Positions 24,780-38,644 of a stretch of 64,000 nt of DNA are shown piece by piece. A model generated the notes under the pieces. The model searched no databases. It was not told where the DNA came from and worked only from the letters and a program-made list of their open reading frames with translations. The stretch spans positions 7,666,033 to 7,730,032 of the forward strand of contig OX578286.1 in NCBI GenBank assembly GCA_951217055.1. The letters are read 5' to 3'. Origin of the DNA: Gerris lacustris. Lineage: Eukaryota > Arthropoda > Insecta > Hemiptera > Gerridae. The position numbers and the translations under genes are program-made. Every line of letters starts with the position of its first letter. Within the stretch, counting starts at the first letter, position 1.

Positions 24780-25200
24780 TATTAAAGTATAAACAATAAC
24801 TTCTTTGTGAGGAAATAACTTCTTTGTGTTTTTAGCTTTTTATTTCTTTTAAATAATATTCATTAAGAAAAGTTTAATTATAATGGATACTTTGTTTAGA
24901 GAATAAAGTTATTATTACAGTGTAAACAATAGCTTCTTTAAGAATCTAACTTGGTGCCTTTTTAATTTTTTTTTTTAAAGTTTAATTAGTATAAATAAGT
25001 TGTTTAGAGAATAAAGTTATATCTTTAGACAATTAAAGTTATTAATGTGTAAACAATAACTTCTTTGAAAAAAAATAAACTTTATTTTTTGTTTAGTTAA
25101 TTTCAAAAACAGTCGTTTTTAAAACAAATTTAATGTGTTTTATCTAAAGAAATTAGTATAATAAAGTTATTATTTAAGATATAAACAATAATTATTTTTA
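24780..25200 (+). promoter_or_regulatory. Four spaced copies of a forkhead-like motif upstream of gene D
   Basis: TATAAACAATAACTTCTTTG at 24789, TGTAAACAATAGCTTCTTT at 24921, TGTAAACAATAACTTCTTTG at 25048 and ATATAAACAATAATTATTT at about 25179, spaced 132, 127 and 131 bp. TAAAGTTAT precedes three of them. TGTAAACA and TATAAACA fit the known forkhead-factor site RTAAAYA. They lie 160-570 bp before the start codon. Binding is inferred only. Confidence 0.35.
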
Positions 25201-25358
25201 AATAATAAAAAAACACTCCAATTAAAGAATTGGATTGCAAACGAAATTATTTCCTTTCATATTTGTTGATTTCTTAATTCTTTAAAAAAAAAATAGAATA
25301 AAATCAATACTGCAATAATAATAATAATAATAATTATAATAAAAAAAAAATAAAAAAA

Positions 25359-25931
25359 ATGATTTCCAAAGTGTTGAAAATTGTGTTACTACTATTTCTA
25401 ATTTCATTTGATGCAATGAACGGTTGCGTTACACCAAGATCGGATGAAGTGGATTATTCATCAGATAATGATGAAACAACAGAGTGCAACGAAAGTGAAG
25501 AATCCAATGAAAGTTCAGCAATTGAGGATTCATCAAGTGAAGATAGAAGTTGTGACGAGAATCAATCAGGTTATGATGAAAATCAATCAGGTTATGATGA
25601 AAATCAATCAGGATATGATGAAAATCAATCTGGTTATGATGAAAATCAATCAGGTTATGATGAAAATCAATCAGGATACGACGAAAATCAATCAGGTAGT
25701 AATGAGAATTCTAATTCAGACGAGAATTCATCAGGTGATGAAAATTCTAATTCTGATGAGGATTCATCAGGTGATGAAGATTCAATCGAAACATCATCAA
25801 TTCCAAGTTCAACACCGGATTACTACGACTACTATGATTATTACTATGAGTTTACATCGACTGTAAGGAATCCTAAGAATTCAACAGAACCACCTACAAT
25901 TCATCATCATTACCATTACATTGTGGGGTAA
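25359..25931 (+). CDS. Gene D: secreted acidic repeat protein
   Basis: A single frame of 190 residues. The signal peptide is MISKVLKIVLLLFLISFDAM, cleavage near residue 22. The mature part is strongly acidic: a Glu/Ser/Asn segment with scattered Cys, then seven copies of a 7-residue unit (DENQSGY, 21 bp), then Asn/Ser/Asp variants, a Tyr-rich patch DYYDYYDYYYEF, an NST glycosylation site and a His/Tyr end HHHYHY. The ATG sits after a run of A, a favourable context. The final codons read GTG GGG TAA; GGTAAAT there could also serve as a donor to an acceptor at about 25995, giving a slightly different end with two Cys, but the simple stop is preferred. High acidity suggests calcium or cation binding, or mineral or matrix association (inference). 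No family recognised. Confidence 0.7.
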   Translation: MISKVLKIVLLLFLISFDAMNGCVTPRSDEVDYSSDNDETTECNESEESNESSAIEDSSSEDRSCDENQSGYDENQSGYDENQSGYDENQSGYDENQSGYDENQSGYDENQSGSNENSNSDENSSGDENSNSDEDSSGDEDSIETSSIPSSTPDYYDYYDYYYEFTSTVRNPKNSTEPPTIHHHYHYIVG

Positions 25932-27560
25932 ATAACACCTAAAAAATGTTTACAAATTACATTTGTATCATTGTATTTTGTTGTTGATTTTTAGTATTTG
26001 TCAGAGTGTGATTAATTCTTGTGTTTATATTAGGTAGTAAATAATAACATCAACTTACTTATGGACTAAATACTAAATCAATGTAATATAGACTAAATTT
26101 AAACCGGTTTTGATTTGATTGATCTGTCAATCAGTTAAAGTAAATTGATACTATCAAACTAGTCATTTTTATAAAGATTTTTGATGATTAATATCATCAG
26201 AATAAATATATATTAATAATTTTTATAATATAATCAAAATATAAAAAACCGGTGTTGAATCAATTCAATGAGCAGTCAATCATATCAAATGATTTGATGA
26301 TCAGTCAATCATTAATAAAAGTATAAACGGTATCAACTATTTGATAATCATATTTGATATCAGATGTATATTATCAAAATATAATAAATTAGTTGTGCGT
26401 GAAGTCTCACGTAAAAAGGGTTTCGTTGGTATTGAAAACATGAAATTAGTAAGTATAAGGGGAGGGGTGGGGATGAATAATTTGATCTTTTTTGATAAAA
26501 TTTCATGAAAAATTAAACACTTTCCGTAAGTGTTATATATTTCACCCCATTCAACATTTAATCCCCCCCCCCCCCCCCCCAAACAGGAATTATCCGCCAT
26601 TTTGGATTCCCAGTTAATCAGATCACATTGCTATTTTTATATTTTCTATGGCCCAGCAGACAGCACATTTTTCATATTTTTTACATTTTTAGTAGCAACA
26701 GAAATAAAGTTTTAAGGGAGGGGAACACGCAAGGTTTTTTACGTTTTTCGAGAAAATAGCATGAAAAATTAAATACTTTTCACAAGTGTTATTTATTTCT
26801 GTTATCTAATCTTCAATACCTTTCATTTGATACCCTACTCAAAATTTTTAAAAATAAAAATAATTTCGTGGGACATTAATTATCCACCATTTTGGATTTG
26901 AACAGCTGATAATCTTGAGTTCGCTATATTTTTCCTGTGTGCGCGTCAAATCGATCTTTAATACTGGAAAGTTTCATGTTTCTATCTCTTTTGATTCAAA
27001 AGTTATTGGCACCGTACAGAGTGATAGACAGACAGACAGACAGGAACGAAACTATAAGGATTTCTTTTTCTTTTGTTTTTCCATCGAAACTCTAAAAACC
27101 GGCTTTGAATTGATTGATCAGTCAGTTAATAAAAGGAAACTCAAGTCGTTTCACTAGTTGATAATAATCAAATGTAAAAACCAGGATAAATTTGACTGAC
27201 TGAAAAATCAATTTGATTCAGTCAATATTAGAAATGTGATAATGACAAATTGAAGTTTTCTTCATTCATCCAATATATTATTATATAGCTTAATGATATA
27301 CCTTATGTATCTGTATACTAGGCATCGCGTGGCTCTATCATTGAAGCGAGCGTATTGCAATGAAATACTGAATATTGAAATTTATTAATCATGATGAATG
27401 TCATAGTTGAAGATAAGTGGAAGAGGGTAGTGTAGGGAAGAGTGGGGGTACTCCGTACAAAGCTTTACTTCCTAAACAAACCTATACACTATACGACTAT
27501 AACAATCTTCACCACCCGCGGTAGCTTTTAAACAATTATTATAAATGTATCTCGTCAAGA
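25932..27560. other. Intergenic repeats after gene D
   Basis: 26480-26620 and 26740-26910 are diverged direct copies of a repeat with CATGAAAAATTAAA.ACTTT, CCGCCATTTTGGATT, the first broken by a poly-C tract; a GACA microsatellite stands at 27020-27045. No gene seen. Confidence 0.5.
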
Positions 27561-27689
27561 ATTTTGCTTGTATCGAGTTGAAATTTTGCATACCTGTTTC
27601 AATTGTGCATTAGATGGTGTATATGAAGTTTTATTAAAATCGTTTCGTTAGAACGTAAGATATCGGTAAAAAGGTTGTTTTCTCTATTA

Positions 27690-28085
27690 TAAACGTTTAG
27701 GTCCGCTTTAATAGTTTTAGCGATCTTTATTAAGTCATAGCGGTGTCGCTGTTGGTTTTAGTAAAAAATGTTATTTGAAAAAATGTTCGTCTCATCGAAT
27801 AGATGATGACAGAATCTTTTCCCGTCCTGAAATTCCAATTTAATTTTTGTACCTCTTGTTTACGCGAGCGTTGCGCGCGAACTCTTGGACGGATCACGCT
27901 GTCCGACGAACTTAGCCTGAGTATTAGTAAGAGGAACATGTATACCAAATTTCAACTAAATCGGTAAACTTTTACTCAAGTTATCCTCACACGCGTGAAC
28001 GTTACTGATAGACAGACAGACAGACAGACAGACAAGGAGCATATTTCGTTGAATGTAGGAAGCTCGCTACGCTCGCTTCAATTAT
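27690..28085 (+). repeat. Dispersed repeat R2, copy 2
   Basis: Matches 9660-10045 along its length (GGTGTCGCTGTTGGTTTTAG, TTTACGCGAGCGTTGCGCGC, GACAGACAGACAG, AGCTCGCTACGCTCGCTTCA). Confidence 0.8.
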
Positions 28086-28152
28086 TTCCAGTAATTATAT
28101 TATTCTTAATTAATTTATTCATACCAAATAAATAGTTATAAATCTAATAGTC

Positions 28153-28573
28153 AGGGTGCCCATAGGCAAAAAAGTCAATCATACACACTCTTTCCAAACC
28201 TCTTTGTATGGCTTCTTTAGGCCAAGTCTGACACCGTTTTCCCCTGTGATTTTATTTGTTTTTGGGTCATTCTTCATTATTTAATATTAATTATTATTAA
28301 TTACTGTAAATTAATTAGTAATATCCAGCTGATGTTCTCGAGATACATTATTTGAACCCTATAAGGCAATATTTTAATATTGTCTAACGCAGAACTTTTT
28401 CCGATTTTCCAGTCTGACGCGTCAAAGTTATAGGGTATAAATAATGAAAAACGCCCCAAAACCAAATAAAATCACAGAGGAAAACGGTGTCAGACTTGGC
28501 CTAAACATGCCATACAAAGAGGTTTGGAAAGAGTATGTATAATTGACTTTTTGGCCTATGGGCACCCTGGCTA
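28153..28573. mobile_element. Foldback MITE with CAGGGTGCCCATAGGC ends
   Basis: Inverted arms of about 130 bp, from CAGGGTGCCCATAGGC through AGGCCAAGTCTGACACCGTT to AAATAATG, around an AT-rich middle. Confidence 0.85.
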
Positions 28574-28727
28574 TAAAACGATTCAATTGGTTGAAATAAT
28601 TTTGCAGTTGCTAATTGACTTACATAATAAGTAATTTTTGAACAAAGAGAATTGCAACTCTTAAAATTGTCATATCAAATGCTTAATGACTAAAATCATA
28701 AGTCTTACTTTTTTATATCACACGCAT

Positions 28728-29281
28728 CAGTGGCGCATCCAGCGGCTAGGTCTGGAGGGGGCACATTCTAAGTCAGTTTAGATTGGGGACGGGGGGGGGG
28801 TGGAATTCGTAGTGATAACAAGAAAAGGGAACTACTTATTCAATAAAGCAGCTTCCCCCCCCCCCCCCCCCCCAAAAAAAAAAAAAATCTCTCGGACGCC
28901 ACTTACAATCACCAAAGTTACACACCAAGTTACAATCACTGTTTTAGAACGTATATTCGTTAGAAAATGTTATGCTGATGCTTACTGCAGTACAATATCT
29001 TACTGTAAGCCATGGGCGTAGTCTGCAGTTAATTATTGGGTGGGGGGGGGGATCTATGGCGGGGGTCCGGGAAAATTTTGAAAATATGACCTCTCAAAAC
29101 AGCGCTTTTATGCATTTCTGAGGTGAAATTGAATATGAGGTAAATGTAAAAATATGTATTAAAAAAAAATACGCCGTATTTTCTTCTTTTTTAATTTTAC
29201 TCTATTGGGTCTGGGCCCGTCTGGGGGGGGGGGGGCACGTGCCCCATGTGCCCCCCCCCCCCCCCCCTGGATACGCCACTG
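28728..29281. mobile_element. hAT-like nonautonomous element, 8-bp target duplication
   Basis: Ends CAGTGGCGCATCCA and TGGATACGCCACTG, flanked by the exact duplication ACACGCAT (28720-28727, 29282-29289). Interior has long G and C runs, including 28858-28873 and 29244-29268. CAGTGGCG-type ends with 8-bp duplications are characteristic of hAT elements. Confidence 0.85.
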
Positions 29282-29289
29282 ACACGCAT

Positions 29290-29845
29290 TATGACGTGGG
29301 CCCATGTAACGTCAGAATAGTCTGTACCCACCTTTAAACAACTGCAACTAGCAACTCTTATATATAATTCTTAGTTAGTTGCTAAAGCAAGTTTGTTTGT
29401 ACTTGTAAAAAAATTGTATTGGCGTTATCATAATATAAATTGTATCGCAGTAAATAACATTTTAAAAGCTAAAAAAAAAAATTATTTTATTTTTAAGACG
29501 TTATCAGTAATTATTATAGCAGGTGAAGACAATTTTCTTGCCTTGTATAAATTGATAATAAATAAATGTAATAAAACATGAATTTAATTAAGTTCTGTAC
29601 TGACATTTCTCTTGAAAAGTTCTTTTTATATATTCAAAGTAATATATTTTATAAATTCGTAAGATAGAATAACTTTTAAATGTAGATTATATGTCTTGAT
29701 ATACAATATTATTAGTATGATTCTTAACATTAATTTTTAATTTTATAAAATCATATATTACGATTATAATTTGATTAATTCAAATAATTTAAAATTAATC
29801 TTGAGTATGATTCAAAATTAATTATATTAAACTGTTAAAATCAAA
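29290..29845. other. AT-rich intergenic stretch
   Basis: Nothing recognised. Confidence 0.5.
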
Positions 29846-30672
29846 TAGTCCAGGAGATAGCGTGCAAAAAAGTGTCTGACTAACATCAAGCTAGAATTTT
29901 GTGTATAAGTAAATGTTTTGGTGCCTTTTAAGAATATGTGGTCGGCTAAGTTCGTCTGCGGGACATAGCTTGGCAATATAATAGGCATTTGAAAAAAACA
30001 AAACCGGTGGAGAGCGGCCATGTTCTACCCATTTTAGTGGACAATGTGATTTTCATGATTCTGAGTAAGAAATTAGTTAGTTGACCAAAATTCAAGTTGA
30101 TAATAGTTTGTCATTGAATAAGTTAGTAATTCAAATATTACTCCAAATAAAAATGGTCTCTTATCAAGTGATAAACTAACATCAACTTGATTTTGGGTCT
30201 ACTAACTAATTTTTTACTGATTATGAAAATTACCTTGTCCACCAAAATGGGCAGAACATGGCCCCTTTCCACAATGCGGACAAAAAAGTGTCAGACTAAC
30301 ATCAAGCTAGAATTTTGTGTATAAGTAAAAGTTTTGGGTGCCTTTTAAGAATATATGGTCGGCTAAGTTCATCTACAAATAGGCATTTAAAAAACAAACC
30401 GGTGGATAGCGGCTTTGTCCCGCCCTTTTTGGTGGACAATGTGATTTTCATGTTCCTAAGTAAGAACTTAGTTAGTAGATCAGTGATCAAGTTGATCGGT
30501 AGTTTGTCACTTAACAGGTTAGTTAGTCAAATATTACTCGAAATCAAAGTGATCCCATATCAAGGGACAAACTAAAATTAACTTGATTTTTGGTCTCCTA
30601 ACTAAGTTCTTACTCAGGATCATGAAAATCACATTGTCCACTAAAATGGGCGGGACATGGCCGCTTTCCACT
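29846..30672. mobile_element. Foldback element F1, copy 2, rearranged
   Basis: Begins TAGTCCAGGAGATAGC; has two forward arms (29846-30045 and about 30275-30480) and two inverted arm segments (about 30190-30270 and 30585-30672), so one copy seems inserted in or fused with another. Confidence 0.7.
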
Positions 30673-30736
30673 AATTATTTGTTTTTTTAATTTCTTATAC
30701 AAAGAAAAAGTATTGTGATGGTGCGAAAATTTATAT

Positions 30737-31065
30737 TTAAGATTAATTCTAAAATGTCCATTTAAATACGAATTTAACAATTTAAGCCTTTTCCCGGGAA
30801 CCATCTTGTTCCTATGAAAATAGCTTTAAACGTGGACAGAGAGAGGCCGAATTCGATTCCCCACCGAGAAGAAGTTATTTTTATACTAAATTTTGATGAA
30901 ATGTTCAATAATAATTAAATGTACCTTAAAAACCTCGAAAACTAATAAATGAAAAACACTGGGCAAACTAATTATGAACTCGTATATGAGAAAGTTTGTC
31001 TGAGTAATCTTGGACCGATTTTTTGTTTTTATGCGCCTATTACCAAGCAATGCCCCGCAGACGAA
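30737..31065 (+). repeat. SINE-like repeat S2, copy 1
   Basis: A tRNA-like B-box (GAATTCGATTCCCC) at about 30847-30860 after GGACAGAGAGAGGC. The whole block, from TCCATTTAAATACGAAT to GGACCGATTTTTT, recurs at 52090-52335. A truncated F1 copy follows at 31056-31130. Confidence 0.55.
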
Positions 31066-31130
31066 CTTGTACACAAAATTCTAGCTTGATGTTAGTCAGA
31101 CACTTGTTTGCACGCTATCTCCTAAACTAA

Positions 31131-31789
31131 ATGTACAATTTAAATAAAATAATTTATATTATGTTAATTTAAATAAAAATATAATATGTTGTTAATCATA
31201 AAAAAAATGTATATTTGTATTATTTAATATCAATAAAATAAAATAATCCACAAATTATTTATTTTTTTATTTCAATCCAAAAGTTATAGGTATTTTGATA
31301 CATTTATTTTATGATAGATAATGAAAAACTATACATAAAATTTAGTATAATGCCCCATTTCAACACATATTCTGTTTTCAATATAATAGTATGTCGTAAA
31401 TATATTTCAAAACAAGTAAATTCATTTCGTTTTTCGTCTCGAAAATTGCGTATATAGACTCTGTAGGCGAACTCTCTTGCGTACTAAATTTCTTTATTGA
31501 ATAATTTATTTTATCCCCCCCCCCCCCCCAATTTAAAAAATACTCTGCCAATTAGTGTGGCACATAGTTTTCTCGTGTCCTCTTCCGACTTTATTGATTT
31601 TAAACTTTTACAACCTGTTATTGTCAAATTTATTTTCCTCCCGCCCCCCCGAATTATATAAAACTGTCCAAAATGTTTTGATTTTTTACAGGAATTAAAG
31701 TATCAATTTAGCAACATTTAAAGAGCACAGAAGGTTGAAATTAATCCATCCAATTTTCATAAAAATCAACTGAGTACTATATAGAAAAT
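31131..31789. other. AT-rich intergenic stretch
   Basis: Two poly-C tracts (31516-31529, 31642-31649); nothing else seen. Confidence 0.5.
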
Positions 31790-32050
31790 ATAGGAGGTGT
31801 AAATAAATATATTTTTGTGGAAGAAAAATGGGAGCAGATAGTTGAAACTTATATGGGACCAACAATGGGCTAATTATGACCTACCATACAAATTTCAATA
31901 AATCATAATATAAATAATAGGTAGTTATTAAGGTATGTTGGTTCGCAAAACTTGAGTGCAGACAGGTTCGCATAAAGTATGGACCAAAAATGTTTTCTGA
32001 TGTCTGAAATGGTTTTTTGTTTTGGATTGTTTGAAATAGGAGACACATAC
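31790..32050 (-). repeat. Dispersed repeat R1, copy 2
   Basis: Inverted match to 5850-6060: GACCTACCATACAAATTTCA, TATGTTGGTTCGCAAAA, CTGATGTCTGAAATGG. Confidence 0.65.
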
Positions 32051-32052
32051 AC

Positions 32053-33911
<1,859 letters not shown>

Positions 33912-34494
33912 ATTCCAGGATATAGCGTGCAAAAATGTGTCTGACTAACATCAAGCTAGAGTTTTGTGTATAAGTAAATGTTTTGGTGCCTTTTAAGAAT
34001 ATGTGGTCGGCTAAGTTCGTCTGCGGGACATAGCTTAGCAATAGGCATTTGAAAAAAACAAACCGGTGGAGAGCGGCCATGTCTCACCAATTATGGTGGA
34101 CAATGTGATTTTCAAGATCCTGAGTACGAACTTAGTTAGTAGACCAATAATCAAGTTGATAATAATATGTCCCTAGACAGGGGAACACTTTGATTTCCAG
34201 TAATATTTTACTAACTAACCTATTAATTGACAAGCTACCATCAACTTGGTTATTGGTCTACTAACTAAGTTTGTACTCAGGATCATGAAAATCACATTGT
34301 CCACCATAATTGGCGAGACATGGCCACTCTCCACCGGTTTTTTTTTTTTTTTTTAAATGCCTATTGCCAAGCTATTTCCCGCTGACGATCTTAGCCGACC
34401 ACATATTCTTAAAAGGCACCAAAACATTTACTTATACACAAAATTCTAGCTTGATGTTAGTCAGACACATTTTTGCACGCTTTCTCCTGGACTA
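33912..34494. mobile_element. Foldback element F1, copy 3
   Basis: Two full inverted arms, from CCAGGATATAGCGTGC to GCACGCTTTCTCCTGG, each with ACTAACATCAAGCTAGA, GCACATATTCTTAAAAGGCA-type and GGTGGAGAGCGGCCATG blocks. Confidence 0.8.
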
Positions 34495-34886
34495 TAGGTT
34501 GTAAAAGCAAAAATCATAAACGTATGAAGCTATGTGCCACGCTAATTAGTTTCCTATTTTTATGCCAATAGGAGTATCAATTCTGCAATATTTAATGTGC
34601 GCGGGGGTTGAAATTAATCTTGGGTGATCATCAGGCTACTTTCGACAAACCATTCAAATTTCTTAAAAATTTGATGACAACTCTTGAAGATATCGGTTTT
34701 GAAATAAATGTATGTTATTGCGCATGTGGAGTGTGGAGGTGAAACAAATGGATGCAACTTGTATTATTTTTTTTTATTTTTTTTTTTTTTTTTGAATATT
34801 TTATTTTTTAACACAACTATAAAATTTACATTTCAATATTGTTGTTGTTGTTTACATGGTGGGAGCAACGTGAAGTACTCCAGTGA

Positions 34887-35404
34887 CTATTACTACGTTC
34901 ACACATCGTTTTGAAAGCGTTTCGGATCCAATTCGTTTTCAAAACGATTCCCGTTCACACAACAAAACATCCAGGTGATCGAAATATTTGTTTTCGAAAT
35001 CTCGTATCGGTGACGTCACGAGTAAAACCTTCTTTCTTGTTACCTAATATGTCCGCGAATTTTTACATTTTATTAACATGTTATTAAATGTTTTTACAGG
35101 TTCTTTATAGTATTAACTTTTGTTTAAAAACGTTTTTGCAGTTTAAAAAAAAAGAAACGGAAGCTCACGAAAACTTAAAAGCTTCAAGAACTTAAAAAGT
35201 GGAAAAGATTAAAATAACCTGATATCTCGATCCCCTCCGCGACCTGTTCATACGAGCGTTTTGAATTTCGATCCCCCGATCCGATCACGTATTTTTGGTG
35301 GAGCGGATCTAACCCGATACGATCCGTCGATCTCCGTTCGTACAGCGTTTTGAACTAGCGGATCGTTTTCAAAACCGTTTCCAAAACGATGTGTGAACGT
35401 AGTA
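34887..35404. mobile_element. MITE with TACTACGTTCACACATCG ends
   Basis: Left TACTACGTTCACACATCGTT and right inverted AAACGATGTGTGAACGTAGTA. Inside, near the right end, GATCGTTTTCAAAACCG and the left GATCC..TTCGTTTTCAAAACG are sub-terminal echoes. Confidence 0.8.
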
Positions 35405-35479
35405 TGTACTTACTTTGCTTGAATATTATAAATAATTAATTGTAATACTAAATAATTACTTCTTACTTCGTAACACCTT

Positions 35480-35645
35480 TCTATGAGTCTGAGTAGAGTT
35501 TTGGAGGTTTACTGTCTCAGCACTGTGCAGCCAAGCTACGAGTTCGGTACAGTGGATATCCCGACGACTTCACCGCTCATCCCTACGGCTCAGGCAGTGT
35601 CAACGTACCATAGCTACCATTTAAATTATATTAGTAGTAGAGTGA
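35480..35645. other. GC-rich island, possible exon relic
   Basis: About 165 bp of balanced base composition in AT-rich DNA. Two plus-strand frames stay open (one from ATG 35483, one ending ...DDFTAHPYGSGSVNVP then TAG). Neither matches a family I know and no good splice pair is visible. Confidence 0.2.
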
Positions 35646-35671
35646 CCTGGCCTGTCAATGTTCTGTTATAT

Positions 35672-35779
35672 TTAAAAGGGGAGTAACAGTCTAAAGTAGA
35701 ACATTCAATACACCTTCATTAAATTGTTACTCCCCCTCTGTTTTGTTTATAAGGGTAGTAACAATATAAAGAAGTGCCG
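35672..35779. repeat. F2 fragment
   Basis: GGGGAGTAACAGTCTAAAGT to ACAATATAAAGAAGTGCC, one and a half units of the family. Confidence 0.8.
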
Positions 35780-35799
35780 ATTTCATTACCTTCGGTAAG

Positions 35800-36550
35800 C
35801 TCGGAAGCAATATAAAACCTAATTACATTTTTTTCAATATTTCAAGGAAGGAAAAAATAACAATATTTACAGTGAAGTGTTCATTTATATAAAAATGAAA
35901 ACTCTTTAAAGTTACCACTTGTTCATATCTTAAGAAAAAGATTGTATTTTTATTACTTCTTCCATCTCTTGAGAAATGGAGAGAAAATTGGTGTTCTAAC
36001 AGCAAAAAAAAAAAATGCCATCAATTTTACAGAAAAAGTTAAACAACTTAGCGTACCTCAGGTAGTACTTCAAGAAAAAAACCAATATCTGACTTTTTCC
36101 CTTCCCAGATAATTGAAAGTTAAGAGGTAGTATAAGTAAAAAAGAAAAAAAACAAAACACTTAGTTCTTCTTCTTCTTTCGTTTCTATTATAAGGTAAAC
36201 CTTTAAAAAAAAATATAGTAAGATGGCAAAAAAATTGTTGAAACCCTTGAAAAATTTCATTTATATTTTTGTAATATTTACCTTGTTTAAAAACACAAAA
36301 ACAATTTTAAATGAAAATAACCATACAAGGTAAATAATAATATTGAAATATTGTGAACAAAGATTTAACAGTTGAAGAGGTAAATCATTTTATTTTCTTT
36401 TTAATATTTCTTATTTTTAACATTTCCGAGCTTATTCTCAGTAAGCTTGGAGCATTATGATACATCTGTGGTAATTATGTATGCACTATGATACTATGAA
36501 ATTCATTTTTAAGTTTTTGGTAGTATTCATAATACGGAAAGTTTAAATTT
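35800..36550. other. AT-rich intergenic stretch
   Basis: No gene or element seen. Confidence 0.5.
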
Positions 36551-36555
36551 AAACT

Positions 36556-36720
36556 TAAATCAAATTATAATTATTATTAATAACGGGAGACAGACAGAGA
36601 AAAATAGTTGGTTAGAGCGCTATACTGGAAATATAGATGCCCGTGGTTCGAGTCCCGGCGCTAAAGTCTATTTTTCTCTGTCTGTCCCCCGTTGTTAATA
36701 ATAATTATAATTTGATTTAT
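36556..36720. repeat. Palindrome enclosing a tRNA-like sequence
   Basis: Arms 36556-36608 and 36668-36720 (53 bp, about two mismatches) end AGACAGACAGAGAAAAATAG and its inverse. The 59-bp loop reads like a tRNA from the D-loop on: TTGGTTAGAGCGC, a perfect 5-bp anticodon stem CTATA/TATAG around the loop CTGGAAA (anticodon would be GGA, Ser), then a T-arm with GGTTCGAGTCC. The 5' acceptor and D-stem halves are missing and the T stem has mismatches, so it is not a normal tRNA gene. A tRNA-derived SINE head or a foldback element with a captured tRNA is more likely. Confidence 0.7.
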
Positions 36721-37010
36721 ATGATACTATGATAATTCTGTGGTAATTATATGTATGCACTATGATACTATGATAATTCTGTAGTAATTATATATGCACT
36801 ATGATACTATAATAATTCTATGGTAACTATATTAAATGCACTATGATACTATGATAATTCTGTGGTAACAATTATGTATGCACTGTGATCCTATGATTAT
36901 TCTATGGTAACTATTATGTATGCACTATGATAATTCTGTGGATTCTGTGGTAACTATTATGTATGCACTATGATACTATGATAATTCTGTGGTAATTATT
37001 ACAAACATTG
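36721..37010. repeat. Minisatellite of about 44-48 bp
   Basis: Seven irregular copies of GCACTATGATACTATGATAA followed by TTCTGTGGTAA and TATGTAT. Confidence 0.85.
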
Positions 37011-37479
37011 TGATAATGATCGTAAGAAATTATTGGTTGTTTTGAAGATTTTTGTGGTATCACTTCATAATTATGACGAGAGGTTTGTAGAAAGTAACAC
37101 AACAATATTGTCACCAAAATTTTATATTCAAATTGTAAAAGTTTTATTCACAAATTGTATACAGGGTGGTCCAAAAGTCTCCCCCCCCCCCCCCCCCCCC
37201 CCCCATACATAGTTATGTATGAATTTTGTTGTACAAAATTCATACATAACGTGAAATTACATAGATTAAATTACATTATGATGTATGCCGATGAAATATG
37301 TGATAATATTAATATTTCGAAAAATTATAGGAGAATTTTTGGGACGAAGTTCCTTATGGCAAGGTTAAAAAGGTTCTGGAGCCCGGGAGTGAATCCGAAA
37401 AAAACGACCAAAATCACCGTCACAAAATAACCGTCACAAAATCACCATCACGGAAAATCCGTCACGAAATCTACAAATG
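37011..37479. other. Intergenic stretch with a poly-C tract
   Basis: 24-bp C run at 37181-37204; a short inverted pair of GTATGAATTTTGT follows. ATCACCGTCACAAAA-like words repeat at 37410-37470. No gene seen. Confidence 0.5.
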
Positions 37480-37645
37480 ACAATAACTTGAGTAAAAGAT
37501 CACCGAGTTAGATGAAATTTGGTACACATGTTCATTTTACCAATGCCCAGGCTGAGTTCGTTGGAAAACGTTATCCGCCCAAGCGTTCACGCGCAACGCT
37601 CGCGTAAACGTAAGCTTCAAAAGACGGGAAAAAGTGTTATTAAGG
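37480..37645 (-). repeat. Dispersed repeat R2, partial copy 3
   Basis: Inverted match: GCGCAACGCTCGCGTAAACG and AACTTGAGTAAAAGATC. Confidence 0.7.
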
Positions 37646-38636
37646 AAGCCTGTTACTTGACTTGTTTTGATTATTTTTTTTATACATATCAAAAATGTCA
37701 CTATGTTTTGTAAATAAATAAATAAAAATAAATAAAATTTCACCCTGATACAAGCAGAATCTGTAGAGTAGGGAAGATATATATTTTATAATATTTTAAA
37801 TTAATTGGCCGGGTAGGTAGAAAACAGTCCTATTTCAATCCAAACTCCTTTAACAAACATACTCTTTCACTATAAACTCATCATGATCAACTTTTTTCTT
37901 ATATTCAATATATATTTATAGTAAGCCGCTTGCTTTAATGATACAAATAATGATTTTCTTTTAATTTTGCCTTAACTCTGCCAGGTACAAACAGTTAGTT
38001 ACTTTTAATTTTGTCTCTTTTATAACTCCGCCATGTATAAGTAGTTAGCAATGTATAAGTACTTAGCAGTGTGATTTTATAATTTATATTTAATGAAAAA
38101 TGTAAGGAACTTCGTTCCTACCTGGTGTCCCGCGACACCTCACGTATTTTTTCTTTTATTTCTGTTTCTTAATTATTCGTTTTGAATTAATTCACAGGGC
38201 AAAGACCAGCTACTATATAAACGAGTGTAAACTACTGTCCTTGTATCTATAAACTCTTTATTCGTAAAAAAAAACAAAAAAACAGAAGTATTAACATTTA
38301 ATTTAATAACCTTTAACCAAAATACACGTATTAGTTTTATCACAGGGACATAGTGATAAGAGTAATCATCATGTAATTACTAGTTGATTACTGAGGACAA
38401 TTAGACTGTATTACGCAATACATGTCAAATTACCTTATAGTAATAATATCCATAGATAATATTTATCAGAGTAATAAATATACCTCAACAATTGTCGATG
38501 ATATAGGTTTTTTTAATGATAATTGCTAGTGGTATTAAAACGAAATATATAATCCATATTCAATGACAATATGTAGTTAAAAACATGATTTACTTTATAT
38601 AAGCAAAGGACGATTAGTGCTAGATTATATTTATAT
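37646..38636. other. AT-rich intergenic stretch
   Basis: No gene or element recognised. Confidence 0.5.
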
Positions 38637-38644
38637 GTTTCAGC

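Noticed and set aside
25444..25866. 140-residue Met/Ile/Asn frame
   Set aside because: Alternate phase of the 21-bp repeat of gene D.
25929..25995. Small intron at the end of gene D
   Set aside because: GGTAAAT and TTTTTAG could form a 67-bp intron, but the simple stop is adequate and the gain is only a dozen residues; not adopted without transcripts.
36609..36667. Functional tRNA-Ser gene
   Set aside because: The 5' acceptor and D-stem halves are missing and the T stem is mismatched.
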